DNA of 64,000 nucleotides from Paenibacillus stellifer (GCF_000758685.1 NZ_CP009286.1:1394501-1458500); one strand, 5' to 3'. Positions 34,437 through 44,088 are shown, counted from the stretch's first letter. Program-made: numbers and translations. The notes: generated by a model from the letters alone, not told the origin.

Positions 34437-35020
34437 GATGTTGGTAGACAGGGGAGAATAGAAAGGGGAGAATCATCACGACCAGTCGGATCGCCAGTCG
34501 GATCGTATGTGATTTGATCCCGAGTGCTATCCGAATCCGAATACTACCGAATACTATGCAATACTATATAGAAGGAAAAGTTCTGAGCGGCCTTTTTTCA
34601 TTTGCAGGAACGCAGGGAGGCGTGCGGGAGCATGCCGAGTATCATACCTCTTCCAAATTGACCCTCTGTCAATTTGCTGTAACGGCGCTTTAAAGAGATA
34701 AATGTTATATTATTTGCGATAAAATATAGCTTAGCATTTAAGAAAAGAGAAATTACCCCGAATTTGAAATTCCGTCTCTCTTCATCTGTCTCCCTATATC
34801 TTCTCCAATCGCCATATATGTCAGTATACATATCATATAAATAACATAATGAGTAATTAAAATTAACACCAATTTTCGAATTTTCTTGGAATCCACCAAA
34901 ATCTTAGTGACGGAAAAAAGGACATATGTTAATATAGGTAACATCATTACAGAAAAAGAAAGAAACGAATGAAAGAGAGCTGAGGGTTTTTAAAAATGAA
35001 CAACAGAAAAGGGGATGACA
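34437..35020. other. AT-rich intergenic region upstream of liv
   Basis: About 580 bases, clearly more AT-rich than the surroundings. Short minus-strand frames (for example 34753-34947, a hydrophobic 64-codon frame) lack a ribosome binding site and look like chance. The liv promoter must lie here, but I cannot pick it out with confidence. Confidence 0.5.
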
Positions 35021-35926
35021 ATGGAGTACTTCATTCAGCAGTTAATTAACGGGATCTCCGTCGGCAGCATTTATGCGCTGATTGCCCTGGGTTACACCAT
35101 GGTATACGGGATCATTAAGCTGATCAACTTCGCACATGGGGATGTGTTCATGGTTGGTTCGTTTATTGGACTCTTCAGCGCCAATTTTTTGAGCGACGCG
35201 GGACTTCCTCCAGTGCTGGTGCTGATTGTATCGCTTGTGTTCTCGATGACGGTCAGCGCACTCCTCGGTATTACCATTGAGCGTTTCGCTTACAAGCCTC
35301 TCCGCAAGTCCACTCGGATCGCAGCCCTGATCACCGCTATTGGGGTGTCCTTCCTGCTTGAATATACCGGCGTACTGGTGCTTGGACCACAGGCACAGGG
35401 CTTCCCGGATATTCTGGTGAAGAAACAGTTCAACTTGTTCGGCACTGACATTCAGGTGGAGTCGAACCAGGTTATGATTCTCCTTGTAACGATTATTCTT
35501 ATGATTCTTCTGCAGTACATCGTGCGCTACACCAAGACCGGCAAAGCGATGCGCGCGGTATCCTTCGATATGGAAGCGGCCCGTCTGATGGGGATTAACG
35601 TTGACCGCACCATCTCGGCAACATTCGCGATTGGCTCCGCACTGGCGGCGGCGGCCGGCGTTATTTTCGGAATGACGTATAACTCCGTTGACCCGTTGAT
35701 GGGCGTAATGCCCGGACTTAAAGCATTCGTAGCAGCAGTTCTTGGAGGCATCGGCAGCATTCCGGGCGCACTTGTAGGCGGCCTGCTATTGGGAACGGTC
35801 GAAACCGAAATCTCCTCGCTTGGCTATTCATCCTGGCGCGATGGCGTGGCGTTCGCCGTCCTGATCCTGATCCTTATCTTCAAACCATCCGGGCTGTTCG
35901 GCAAGAATGTCCGGGAGAAAGTGTAG
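35021..35926 (+). CDS. livH: branched-chain amino acid ABC transporter permease LivH
   Basis: A 301-residue membrane permease with 8 or more helices, with the LivH signature INGISVGSIYALIALGYTMV, and VLGGIGSIPGALVGGLLLG near the end. ATG 35021 has AAAAGGGG six bases upstream; ATG 35015 touches that site. First gene of livHMGF-J. Confidence 0.93.
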   Translation: MEYFIQQLINGISVGSIYALIALGYTMVYGIIKLINFAHGDVFMVGSFIGLFSANFLSDAGLPPVLVLIVSLVFSMTVSALLGITIERFAYKPLRKSTRIAALITAIGVSFLLEYTGVLVLGPQAQGFPDILVKKQFNLFGTDIQVESNQVMILLVTIILMILLQYIVRYTKTGKAMRAVSFDMEAARLMGINVDRTISATFAIGSALAAAAGVIFGMTYNSVDPLMGVMPGLKAFVAAVLGGIGSIPGALVGGLLLGTVETEISSLGYSSWRDGVAFAVLILILIFKPSGLFGKNVREKV

Positions 35927-35938
35927 GAGGGAAGCGGC

Positions 35939-36904
35939 GTGAAGAATATAAACAAAAAGTTCTGGTTGGGTGTTATCGTCTCGCTGATTTTTTACGGGGT
36001 CGTCCAGGTTCTGATAACAACGGGAATATTTAATGATGTTACCCGATCCATGTTCCTCCTTATCGGCGTCAATGTCATGCTGGCCGTGTCTCTGAACCTG
36101 ATTAACGGGATTACGGGGCAATTCTCTATAGGCCATGCCGGATTTATGTCGGTCGGAGCCTATACATCCGCCATTCTGACGCTGGATTACAATGTGCCTT
36201 TTGTATTGGCGATTGTTGCCGGGGGGGTTCTTGCGGCCGTGTTCGGGGTGTTGATCGGCATGCCGACGCTGCGTCTGAACGGCGACTATTTGGCGATCGC
36301 GACGCTTGGCTTCGGTGAAATTATCCGGATCATCATGCTGAATACGGAATATGTAGGCGGCGCTTCGGGCCTTAGCGGCATTCCGGCGAAGACGACCTGG
36401 ACCGTAATCTTCTTCTTCACTCTAATTACGATTGTTCTGATTAATAATTTTATCCGGTCTACCCACGGCCGTGCCTGTATCGCTATCCGCGAGAACGAAA
36501 TCGCTGCGGAAGCAATGGGCATCAACACAACACTTTACAAGGTTATCGCCTTTACGATCGGCGCTCTGTTCGCCGGCATGGCGGGCGGTCTGTCCGCGCA
36601 TACGTTCTATGTCATTACACCGGGCAGCTTCAACTTCCTTAAATCCTTTGAAATTCTCGTTATGGTCGTTCTCGGCGGACTCGGCAGCACAGCCGGCGCA
36701 ATCGTGGGCGCGGTCTTCGTAACGCTGCTGTACACGTATCTGCGCGATTTCCCTGAATGGCGCATGATTATCTATTCAATCGTGCTGATTCTGATGATGA
36801 TTTTCCGTCCTGGCGGTCTCTTGGGCAGCACCGGATTCTCGCTCAAAAAGTTCGGCAAAAAGGGGGCGAAGGTAAGTGGCGACGTCAACAGCAGTGCTTC
36901 TTGA
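35939..36904 (+). CDS. livM: branched-chain amino acid ABC transporter permease LivM
   Basis: A 321-residue permease with LivM motifs GQFSIGHAGFMSVGAYTSAI and VLGGLGSTAGAIVGAVFV. GTG 35939 follows AGGAGGG. Its 3' end overlaps livG by 29 bases. Confidence 0.93.
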   Translation: MKNINKKFWLGVIVSLIFYGVVQVLITTGIFNDVTRSMFLLIGVNVMLAVSLNLINGITGQFSIGHAGFMSVGAYTSAILTLDYNVPFVLAIVAGGVLAAVFGVLIGMPTLRLNGDYLAIATLGFGEIIRIIMLNTEYVGGASGLSGIPAKTTWTVIFFFTLITIVLINNFIRSTHGRACIAIRENEIAAEAMGINTTLYKVIAFTIGALFAGMAGGLSAHTFYVITPGSFNFLKSFEILVMVVLGGLGSTAGAIVGAVFVTLLYTYLRDFPEWRMIIYSIVLILMMIFRPGGLLGSTGFSLKKFGKKGAKVSGDVNSSAS

Positions 36905-37655
36905 TGTTCAGAGTGCGAGCCGTTCCTTCGGTGGTCTGAAGGCGCTCAGCGAAGTTTCTCTTCATATTAATAAAGGCGAACTGATCGGACTGATCGGCCC
37001 GAACGGCGCCGGCAAAACGACGCTGTTCAACCTTCTGACAGGCGTGTACCCGCCTTCGACGGGCAAGATCATTCTGGCAGGCGAATCTGTCGGCGGGATG
37101 AAGCCATACAAGATCAACCACAAAGGGGCAGCGCGCACGTTTCAGAATATTCGCCTGTTCACGGCGATGACGGTATTGGACAATGTCAAAATCGCGTTCC
37201 ATCAGCATGCCAGGCATTCCATGTTCACCTCCATGCTGCGCCTTCCGAAGCACTTCAAAGGTGAGGGAGATATTACGCAGAAGGCGCTCGACATTCTGAA
37301 GATATTTAATCTTGTCGATCATGCGTACGAACTGGCGGGCAATATGAGCTATGGCAATCAGCGCCGTCTGGAGATCGCGCGCGCCTTGGCTGCCGGTCCG
37401 AAGCTCCTTCTTCTCGACGAGCCGGCGGCAGGCATGAATCCGAACGAGACCCGGGATCTGATGAATCTGATCGCCTGGATTCGCAAGGAATTTGATTTGA
37501 CCATTCTGCTGATCGAGCATGATATGTCGCTGGTCATGGGGGTGTGCGACCGTATTTACGTGCTGGACCGCGGGATGCTGATCGCCGACGGGACGCCTGC
37601 CGAAATCCGGAGCAATTCCAAAGTTATCGAAGCGTATTTGGGACAGGAGGCGTAA
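36876..37655 (+). CDS. livG: branched-chain amino acid ABC transporter ATPase LivG
   Basis: A 259-residue ATPase with Walker [15 protein letters not shown], signature [15 protein letters not shown] (LivG-type variant) and Walker [17 protein letters not shown] start inside the livM end. Confidence 0.93.
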   Translation: MATSTAVLLDVQSASRSFGGLKALSEVSLHINKGELIGLIGPNGAGKTTLFNLLTGVYPPSTGKIILAGESVGGMKPYKINHKGAARTFQNIRLFTAMTVLDNVKIAFHQHARHSMFTSMLRLPKHFKGEGDITQKALDILKIFNLVDHAYELAGNMSYGNQRRLEIARALAAGPKLLLLDEPAAGMNPNETRDLMNLIAWIRKEFDLTILLIEHDMSLVMGVCDRIYVLDRGMLIADGTPAEIRSNSKVIEAYLGQEA

Positions 37656-37659
37656 AGGC

Positions 37660-38361
37660 ATGCTGACAGTTAAAGGAATCGACGTATACTACGGAGCCAT
37701 TCACGCCTTGAAAGATTTGAGCATTACCGTTAACCAGGGAGAGATAGTAACGCTGATCGGAGCGAACGGCGCAGGCAAGTCGACACTGCTCAAGACGCTG
37801 TCCGGTCTGCTTAAACCTAAAACAGGAAGCATCGAGTTTCTGGGCAAATCCATCACGAACCAGAGTGTTCAGTCGATCGTCAAGCAGGGGCTGATCCATT
37901 GCCCTGAAGGGCGGCGGGTATTCGCCAATATGTCGGTGGAGGAGAATCTTGAACTTGGCGCCTATCTGCAGAATTCCAGCAGCCTGGCTGCGGATTTCGA
38001 GAAGGTCTACAGCACGTTTCCTCGTCTTCATGAGCGTAAGAAGCAGCAAGCCGGAACGCTCTCCGGGGGCGAGCAGCAGATGCTGGCGATGGGCCGCGCC
38101 ATTATGGGGCATCCGAAGCTTCTCTTGCTGGATGAACCGTCTATGGGTCTTGCTCCGCTGCTGGTTCAGGATATTTTTAAAATTATCCAGGAAGTGAATG
38201 CGGCGGGCACAACCGTACTGCTGGTCGAACAGAATGCCCACCAGGCGCTCAAAATCGCTCACCGGGCCTATGTTCTGGAGACCGGAAGAGTCGTGCTGGA
38301 AGGCGACGCCAAGGAACTGGCGGATTCCGAAGAGATCAAGATGGCTTACCTCGGGCACTAA
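37660..38361 (+). CDS. livF: branched-chain amino acid ABC transporter ATPase LivF
   Basis: A 233-residue ATPase with Walker A GANGAGKSTLLKTL, signature LSGGEQQMLAMGRA and Walker B LLLLDEPSMGLAP, plus the LivF-type CPEGRRVFANMSVEENL. GGAGG precedes the ATG; four bases after livG. Confidence 0.93.
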   Translation: MLTVKGIDVYYGAIHALKDLSITVNQGEIVTLIGANGAGKSTLLKTLSGLLKPKTGSIEFLGKSITNQSVQSIVKQGLIHCPEGRRVFANMSVEENLELGAYLQNSSSLAADFEKVYSTFPRLHERKKQQAGTLSGGEQQMLAMGRAIMGHPKLLLLDEPSMGLAPLLVQDIFKIIQEVNAAGTTVLLVEQNAHQALKIAHRAYVLETGRVVLEGDAKELADSEEIKMAYLGH

Positions 38362-38436
38362 CGAGGGGCCGCAAGTCTAGGGGCATCACAGAAATAACAT
38401 ATAAAAAATCAAAAATTCTGGGAGGCTTGGAGAACA

Positions 38437-39639
38437 ATGAAAAAATTTGGGGCCATTATTTTGTCGACCGTATTGACCGCGGTACTCGCGGCGGGCTGCG
38501 GCAGCAACAACAACACGGAGAGCAGCGGGAATTCTGGTGGAAGCAGCAACTCAAGCGGCGACACGATCAAAATCGGAGCCGACCTCGAGCTCACCGGAGG
38601 CCAAGCTTCCTTCGGCGACTCCGCATCGAAAGGCGCTAAGCTGGCCGTACAGCAGATCAACGATGCCGGCGGTATCAACGGCAAGAAGCTGGAGCTGGTA
38701 GTAGCGGACAACGCCTCGAAATCCGAGGAAGCTACACAGGCAGCCCAGAAGCTGATCTCCAATGACAAGGTTGTGGCGATCATTGGCGCATCGACTTCGA
38801 CGAATACGCTCGGTATTGTTCCGGTCGCAACCGAGAAGCAGATTCCTCTGGTAGCTGTTGGCGCGACCAACCCGAAAGTAACCGTTGACGAGCGCACCAA
38901 GAAGACCAATGATTGGGTGTTCCGTACTGCTTTCATCGATCCGTTCCAAGGCCAGGTTATGGCGAACTTCGCAACCAACAACCTGAAAGCCAAGACGGCT
39001 GTTATCTACACTGACACATCCAGTGACTATTCCAAAGGTCTGCAGCAGTTCTTCGAAGAAACCTTCACCAAGAACGGCGGCCAGATTCTGAGCAAAGAAT
39101 CTTACCAGCAGAAAGACTCCGACTTCAAAGCAGTATTGACTCGTATCAAGCAATCCAATCCGGACGTTATTTATCTGCCGGGTTACTATGAAGAAGTAGG
39201 CAAAATCATCAAACAGGCTCGTGAAATGGGCATTACGGCTCCGTTCCTGGGCGGCGACGGCTGGGATTCCCCGCAGCTGGCTGAAATCGCAGGCGCAGCG
39301 GCTCTCGACAACACTTACATGTCCAACCACTACTCGCCTGAAGATACTTCCGAAGAAGTTAAAAACTTCGTTGATGCTTACAAAGCAGCTAACGGCGGCG
39401 CAGTACCGGATGGTATGGCGGCTCTCGGCTATGACGCTCTGAAGCTTGTTGCTGACGCTATTTCCCGCGCTGGCGAAGCTGATCCGGCCAAGATCAAGGA
39501 CGCCCTGGCAGCAACCAAGGATCTGCAGCTGGCAACCGGTAAGGTTACGCTGAATGAATCGCATGACCCGGTTAAAGCAGCTGTCGTTCTGAAATTCGTT
39601 GACGGCAAGCAAACGTTCGAAACTAAGGTTAATCCGTAA
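38437..39639 (+). CDS. livJ: branched-chain amino acid ABC transporter binding lipoprotein
   Basis: A 400-residue periplasmic-binding-protein type I lipoprotein with lipobox LAAGC (Cys21) and a low-complexity Asn/Ser/Gly linker. The mature part starts IKIGADLELTGGQASFGDSA. It lies last in the operon (usually livJ is first), 75 bp after livF with its own GGGAGG. Ligand could be Leu/Ile/Val or another amino acid or amide. Confidence 0.9.
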   Translation: MKKFGAIILSTVLTAVLAAGCGSNNNTESSGNSGGSSNSSGDTIKIGADLELTGGQASFGDSASKGAKLAVQQINDAGGINGKKLELVVADNASKSEEATQAAQKLISNDKVVAIIGASTSTNTLGIVPVATEKQIPLVAVGATNPKVTVDERTKKTNDWVFRTAFIDPFQGQVMANFATNNLKAKTAVIYTDTSSDYSKGLQQFFEETFTKNGGQILSKESYQQKDSDFKAVLTRIKQSNPDVIYLPGYYEEVGKIIKQAREMGITAPFLGGDGWDSPQLAEIAGAAALDNTYMSNHYSPEDTSEEVKNFVDAYKAANGGAVPDGMAALGYDALKLVADAISRAGEADPAKIKDALAATKDLQLATGKVTLNESHDPVKAAVVLKFVDGKQTFETKVNP

Positions 39640-39680
39640 GCCAACTCGCTTTCACCAAGCATGATCAGTCTGACCGGGAT

Positions 39681-39705
39681 GCCGCTCCATCATTGATGGG
39701 GCGGC
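39681..39705 (+). terminator. hairpin after livJ
   Basis: GCCGCTCCATCA / TGATGGGGCGGC-type stem shortly after the stop; the following sequence has no proper T-run, so terminator function is doubtful. Confidence 0.4.
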
Positions 39706-39751
39706 TATTCCCATCTATCTTGCCATTATCCAACTAAGGAGGAGAAGCCTG

Positions 39752-40873
39752 ATGATTATCGGAGTGCCAAAGGAAATCAAGAACAACGAGAATCGGGTCG
39801 GAATTACACCTGCTGGAGTGGAAGCGCTGGTCAAGTCGGGGCATACTGTGCTGATTGAGAGAGCGGCGGGAGCCGGCAGCGGTTTTTCCGATGACGAGTA
39901 CAAGGATAAGGGAGCCGAACTGCTCCCGGAAGCTTCTGAGGTCTGGTCAAAAGCAGACATGGTCATCAAGGTGAAGGAGCCTTTGCCGGATGAATACGGT
40001 TATTTCAGGCATGGGCTGATCCTGTTCACGTATTTGCATCTTGCTCCTGAGGCGGGTCTTACCAAGGCTCTGGTGGACAGCGGGATTGTGGCGGTTGGTT
40101 ATGAAACGATACAGGTGGAGGATGGCTCGCTGCCGCTGCTTACGCCAATGAGTGAGGTGGCGGGGCGAATGGCAGTGCAGATCGGGGCGCAGTTTCTGGA
40201 GAAGCCGCGTGGCGGCAAGGGTATCCTGATGGGAGGCGTTCCGGGAGTGAGCCCGGCCGAGGTCGTCATTATTGGCGGCGGAATCGTCGGTACAAATGCG
40301 GCCAAAGTGGCGATCGGAATGGGAGCGAAGGTGACCGTACTGGATTTGAACGCGAACCGCCTGCGGGTTCTGGACGACATGTTCAGCGGCCGGCTGATCA
40401 CCGTCATGTCCGACTCTTATCATGTCGAGCAGGCGGTACGCAAGGCCGATCTGCTGATCGGAGCCGTACTGATTCCAGGCGCCAGAGCGCCAAAAATTGT
40501 GAAGGAATACATGGTGCAGCAAATGGCCGAAGGATCGGTTATCGTCGATGTTGCCATTGATCAGGGAGGCTCAATCGAGACGGTTGACCGGATCACCACC
40601 CATGAGAACCCGACTTATGTCCGTCATGGGGTCGTCCATTATGCAGTGGCCAACATGCCGGGAGCGGTTGCGCGTACCTCAACCCTGGCGCTGACGAATG
40701 TGACGATTCCGTATGCGCTGCAGATTGCGAATCTGGGCATTGCCGAGGCCGCCTCACGGAACGCAGCGCTTGCTCTCGGAATCAATGTGGCAGCCGGACA
40801 GGTCACGAACCGGGCTGTGGCAGAGAGCCTGGGGTACGTGTATAAGGACGGACTGGATACGCTGAAAGGTTAA
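39752..40873 (+). CDS. ald: alanine dehydrogenase
   Basis: A 373-residue NAD-dependent enzyme that interconverts L-alanine with pyruvate and ammonia, used for growth on alanine and during sporulation in bacilli. It starts [20 protein letters not shown], has the catalytic region [10 protein letters not shown] and [12 protein letters not shown], and the Rossmann motif [27 protein letters not shown] precedes the ATG. Confidence 0.96.
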   Translation: MIIGVPKEIKNNENRVGITPAGVEALVKSGHTVLIERAAGAGSGFSDDEYKDKGAELLPEASEVWSKADMVIKVKEPLPDEYGYFRHGLILFTYLHLAPEAGLTKALVDSGIVAVGYETIQVEDGSLPLLTPMSEVAGRMAVQIGAQFLEKPRGGKGILMGGVPGVSPAEVVIIGGGIVGTNAAKVAIGMGAKVTVLDLNANRLRVLDDMFSGRLITVMSDSYHVEQAVRKADLLIGAVLIPGARAPKIVKEYMVQQMAEGSVIVDVAIDQGGSIETVDRITTHENPTYVRHGVVHYAVANMPGAVARTSTLALTNVTIPYALQIANLGIAEAASRNAALALGINVAAGQVTNRAVAESLGYVYKDGLDTLKG

Positions 40874-40998
40874 GGAACTTAATAGACGGAGCCAAGCGTC
40901 GAACCGCTGGAGTAGCCCTCTTTTGCCGGAAGCTCAGGGGGAATCTGCTGCCTGACGGCTTCATATGGCACCTGGACCTGTTTTGAAAAAAATATAGG

Positions 40999-41027
40999 TT
41001 GTCAGATTAAATGATATTTGATATACT
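40999..41027 (+). promoter_or_regulatory. promoter for tRNA-Glu
   Basis: TTGTCA (40999-41004), 17-bp spacer, TATACT (41022-41027), 13 bases before the tRNA. Confidence 0.75.
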
Positions 41028-41039
41028 CTTTTTTGTTGT

Positions 41040-41111
41040 GGCCCGTTGGTCAAGGGGTTAAGACACCTCCCTTTCACGGAGGTAACAGGGGTTCGAATCC
41101 CCTACGGGTCA
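41040..41111 (+). tRNA. tRNA-Glu (TTC)
   Basis: Acceptor GGCCCGT/ACGGGTC, anticodon loop CTTTCAC, T-loop GGTTCGAATCC; CCA is not encoded. Confidence 0.96.
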
Positions 41112-41225
41112 TATCTGCTTCTTCGAATGGGGATGAGAACCCCTAAAGGTTCGTCGGAGCATCGGCATCGTTAGGCATACATCGCAGTCGGTTCGCTTGC
41201 GAAGCGTATCCCCTACGGGTCATAT
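41097..41225. repeat. 18-bp direct repeat of the tRNA-Glu 3' end
   Basis: ATCCCCTACGGGTCATAT at 41097-41114 (T-arm/acceptor end of tRNA-Glu) is repeated exactly at 41208-41225, 111 bp downstream, with no tRNA body before the second copy. This is the footprint expected of integration or recombination at a tRNA 3' end, or of a decayed tRNA copy. Confidence 0.85.
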
Positions 41226-41228
41226 TGT

Positions 41229-41311
41229 GCGGTAGTGGTGGAATGGCAGACACGCTATCTTGAGGGGGTAGTGGGCGTACGCTCGTGGAGGTTCGAGTCC
41301 TCTCTACCGCA
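41229..41311 (+). tRNA. tRNA-Leu (GAG), copy 1
   Basis: Class II tRNA, acceptor GCGGTAG/CTACCGC, anticodon loop TTGAGGG, long variable arm GGGCGTACGCTC (one G-U pair). No encoded CCA. Starts four bases after the tRNA-Glu 3' repeat. Confidence 0.95.
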
Positions 41312-41345
41312 TTCTAGCAACACGCATTATAGCAACAATAGAGAA

Positions 41346-41375
41346 AAGTCCTTGATTCCGGTCAAGGGCTTTTTT
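41346..41375 (+). terminator. intrinsic terminator after tRNA-Leu copy 1
   Basis: AAGTCCTTGA / TCAAGGGCTT stem with a short loop, followed by T6. Confidence 0.88.
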
Positions 41376-41472
41376 CTGTGTATCTTGAATTTGTAAGTGA
41401 AAAAGAGCTCAAAGGGAACTTTTAACGAACTCCGGACCAATAACGTACAGATTGAAAGGAGGGATAAGCTCT

Positions 41473-41553
41473 ATGAATGAGGAGGAATTGTCCGGATGGC
41501 TCCGCAAGCTGAGAGAAGGGGATAGCCAAGCTTTTATTCAAGTTCATGCATGA
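41473..41553 (+). pseudogene. 5' fragment of the ECF sigma factor gene, out of frame
   Basis: ATG 41473 follows AAAGGAGGGATAAGCTCT and opens 26 codons, MNEEELSGWLRKLREGDSQA and on to a TGA at 41551. This is the normal sigma-70 region 2.1 N-terminus (LREGDSQAF). The rest of the protein continues in the +1 frame from 41546; dropping one base near C41545 would join them. Confidence 0.75.
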
Positions 41554-42070
41554 ATACATCAAAAGGCCGGTATACGGTACGGTCTGTCTGCTGGTCAAAA
41601 CGCGAAACGATGCAGCTGATGTGACGAATGAGATCTATCTGGAACTGTTTCGCTCACTGCCCAAGTATGACGAGAGCAAGCCGTTCAAGGCCTGGCTAAA
41701 CGGGATTATTGTCAGACAGTGCAGCAGCTATAACCGCAAGCAGTGGAGAAAGAGCCGGGTGGAGAGCCGAGTAAGGGATTATACCGAAGGGACGGTATCA
41801 CCGGGCGCAGACCAGTTGGCAGTAAGCCGGGAGCGACGGGAAGAGCTGCTTCATTTGATTACGCAGCTTCCCTATAAATTCCGGAGCGTTATTGTGCTGC
41901 GATACTTTCAGGAGTGTTCGTTTGAGGAGATCGGCGCAGCCTTGGATATTCCGGTCGGCACGGCGAAATCCAGGCATTTCAAGGCGCTGGGTAAGCTGAG
42001 AAAGCTGGCGGATGCGGATGGGTTCTCAACCATGAAGGAGGAATGGCAATGGGTATCGAAGATGAATTGA
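41546..42070 (+). CDS. ECF-type RNA polymerase sigma factor, frameshifted at its 5' end
   Basis: A 174-residue frame carrying most of an ECF sigma factor: rest of region 2 (DAADVTNEIYLELFRSLPKY, KPFKAWLNGIIVRQ) and region 4 (LPYKFRSVIVLRYFQECSFEE, then GTAKSRHFKALGKLRK). As read here it starts MHEYIKRPVY and lacks about 25 residues of region 2.1, encoded one frame off at 41473-41553. The gene with the good ribosome binding site is therefore broken, or needs frameshifting, or the sequence has an error. It overlaps the anti-sigma gene. Confidence 0.8.
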   Translation: MHEYIKRPVYGTVCLLVKTRNDAADVTNEIYLELFRSLPKYDESKPFKAWLNGIIVRQCSSYNRKQWRKSRVESRVRDYTEGTVSPGADQLAVSRERREELLHLITQLPYKFRSVIVLRYFQECSFEEIGAALDIPVGTAKSRHFKALGKLRKLADADGFSTMKEEWQWVSKMN

Positions 42071-43059
42071 GTGTGGGGTTTAAAAAATATACTGGAAATG
42101 TTGTTATGCCAGACAGCTTGGAACAAAGGCTGGAGCAAAGCTTTAACAGTTTCTATCACCGGAATTCGGAGAAAGCTGCAAATTCTACCCATCATCATGT
42201 CTCTTTCCGGGCGGGCCGTTTTGCCGCTGTCATGCTGTTTGGTCTCTTGCTGCTTGGCGGTACGGTATATGGTGCGCAGCGTCTGTGGTCGCTCACCTAT
42301 TCGACCGGGCAGCTGAATGTCGCCAAGGTGAGCGCAGGTTCTGACAATGCAGGAACTATCGGATCGGCGGAATTAAATGATATTTTTCAACATGTACAGG
42401 ATCAATTGAATCTTGGGGAGTCGGCTTATGTCTATGTGCCCGGAACTGTGGACGGCGATCGGGTGTTTAAGGTGAACAAGGTCATTTCTTATCGTAATTA
42501 TAGGAGCTGGGAGTTTGTCACAACAAAAATCATTGGAGACATCGCCGTTCCGGGCGAGATGCCGGCAGGATTTCATTTTGTAAGTGGAACATCGGATAGT
42601 TTGCTTGGAATTCTGGATACCGCATCAGAGGCCAGATTTCGCTCTTTACTTCAAACAAGAGTGAATCAGGAACAACGTTACGCCTGGATCAAAAGCGATG
42701 AGGAACAGAACGAAGCGAGTAAGACGATTAGTCCGACAGTGGTTTATGAAGGTTCGTCCGGGGAAAAAATTGGAATTTCCTATTCGCCACTGCCACAGAC
42801 CGCTTTGGGTGGGAAGTCGGTTCTAACCTGGAACGTTCCGGATACGGCAACTGTTGAGCAATGCCAGGTACGTGGAGTTATTGCCGCATACGTTCAAGTT
42901 CAGGATAAGGATATAACAAGTCCGGACCGGTATCACGCTTCCTTGCAATGGATAGAGAAACGGAGCGAGGGAGAGATGAGCATCTTCTATTCAGTAAGCA
43001 CTACCTCTCCCAAGGTGGGAAAAGAGGAGCTTCTCCAGGTTGCCAAAGGATTGAAGTAA
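42049..43059 (+). CDS. probable membrane anti-sigma factor
   Basis: A 336-residue protein with a ~55-residue cytoplasmic N-terminus, one membrane segment at about 57-80 (RFAAVMLFGLLLLGGTVYGA) and a large extracytoplasmic domain ending KVGKEELLQVAKGLK, as in DUF4367-type proteins. ATG 42049 is chosen because AAGGAGG at 42035-42041 sits 7 nt before it. The overlap with the sigma gene and the topology support an anti-sigma role; the sensed signal is unknown. Confidence 0.72.
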   Translation: MGIEDELSVGFKKYTGNVVMPDSLEQRLEQSFNSFYHRNSEKAANSTHHHVSFRAGRFAAVMLFGLLLLGGTVYGAQRLWSLTYSTGQLNVAKVSAGSDNAGTIGSAELNDIFQHVQDQLNLGESAYVYVPGTVDGDRVFKVNKVISYRNYRSWEFVTTKIIGDIAVPGEMPAGFHFVSGTSDSLLGILDTASEARFRSLLQTRVNQEQRYAWIKSDEEQNEASKTISPTVVYEGSSGEKIGISYSPLPQTALGGKSVLTWNVPDTATVEQCQVRGVIAAYVQVQDKDITSPDRYHASLQWIEKRSEGEMSIFYSVSTTSPKVGKEELLQVAKGLK

Positions 43060-43136
43060 CGTGACATCGCTTTTAATATTAGCAGTAACCTAACGTAGTA
43101 TCTGCCGGAACGCTGATGACATCAGCCTCCCAAAGA

Positions 43137-43751
43137 TTATTCCGCGCATACTCTCAGCGCCCCGGCATACTGCGGATACAGCGTATGGATGCAGTCCGGG
43201 CATATATCATGCGTCAGTTCGGTGTGCAGCTGCGCTTGAAGGTATTGTTCGACAGGGACCCAGGTCTGGCCCACCCGAATAGACTTGCAGGAAGCGCATA
43301 TCGGCAAATAGCGTGCGGGATAGCCAAACGGGCGTTGGCTAGGCAGAACGCCGGGACGAAGACGAGCCGAAGGCATGTAACGATGAAACAGCAGAAGACT
43401 GGAGATCTCATGGCGGCTGTCGGTAAATTGGGGGACCGCTTCGATCAGGAATGTCTTGGAGCCCTTTAAGGAGGGCGGTTTCGTGAATCGGGAACTATAG
43501 GTTAGTCTCGCACCGTTAAATATTGAGTTCAGACCGGATTGAAGCATCGATAGCTGGGCGGGGGGCAGCACCAGTTCCTGCATCAAATCGAAATAATCGA
43601 CGCCCTGCCAGTTGAAGCTCTTGGACAGGCCGGACAGGATGCCATAGGCTCTCCATTTGGCGTTAACTGCCGATATCACTCCATTTCGATTAAGAATCAG
43701 TGCTGCGTAACCTGGCGGGCTGGGAATTGGGGGAAGGCTTGATGTAGACAA
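43137..43751 (-). CDS. PAS-like protein with C-terminal CxxC/CxxC motif
   Basis: About 204 residues. The N-terminal part reads like a PAS fold (YAALILNRNGVISAVNAKWR). The C-terminus YLPICASCKSIRVGQTW ... ICPDC matches the motif often found at the end of PAS/GAF or response-regulator proteins (IPICxxCKxIRD, then SHGICPxC), probably a metal or redox site. I chose TTG 43751 because TTAGGAG lies 8 nt upstream; the frame extends to an ATG at 43853, which would overlap the next gene. Confidence 0.7.
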   Translation of the reverse strand: MSTSSLPPIPSPPGYAALILNRNGVISAVNAKWRAYGILSGLSKSFNWQGVDYFDLMQELVLPPAQLSMLQSGLNSIFNGARLTYSSRFTKPPSLKGSKTFLIEAVPQFTDSRHEISSLLLFHRYMPSARLRPGVLPSQRPFGYPARYLPICASCKSIRVGQTWVPVEQYLQAQLHTELTHDICPDCIHTLYPQYAGALRVCAE

Positions 43752-43809
43752 CGGGATCGCTCCTAACAACAGATAATCCTTATGATCGGTGAACGGTATG
43801 TACGGCAGC

Positions 43810-44019
43810 TCATGGGCGATGGTTGTCCGGAGGAAGCTCCAGCAGTCTTTCAACCTGGATGCGATACCGCCGCGTCAGACGCGTACCGTGAATCATATTG
43901 GACAGGCGGTAGGGCGGAATGTCGTGCAACTCGCAAAATTCCTGCTGGGTCAGCTTCTTCTCCGCCAGCCTCTGCTTAATAGCCCATCCAAAAGGGGTAA
44001 TGGGACGTCTTCTGGACAT
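43810..44019 (-). CDS. small XRE-type DNA-binding protein
   Basis: A 69-residue helix-turn-helix protein (AIKQRLAEKKLTQQEFCELH, then RLSNMIHGTRLTRR). ATG 44019 has GAGGTGAG upstream. It precedes the PAS-like gene and is divergent from another XRE protein at 44176. Confidence 0.78.
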   Translation of the reverse strand: MSRRRPITPFGWAIKQRLAEKKLTQQEFCELHDIPPYRLSNMIHGTRLTRRYRIQVERLLELPPDNHRP

Positions 44020-44088
44020 TTCGCTCACCTCGGCTCTTATGATACCGTCAACCCTGTGATATAATGGGGAAAGACTCTCGATTTGTCT

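Noticed and set aside
34753..34947. 64-codon hydrophobic minus-strand frame before the liv operon
   Set aside because: No ribosome binding site in an AT-rich stretch; likely chance.
34996..35049. Short leader peptide frame (MNNRKGDDNGVLHSAVN) overlapping the livH start
   Set aside because: No ribosome binding site of its own and no run of branched-chain codons that would indicate attenuation.
38551..39612. 353-codon minus-strand frame opposite the Liv binding protein
   Set aside because: No signal, domain or start site; the plus-strand lipoprotein is certain.
41112..41225. A second tRNA-Glu gene
   Set aside because: Only the last 18 bases recur; no D-arm or anticodon arm can be folded upstream.
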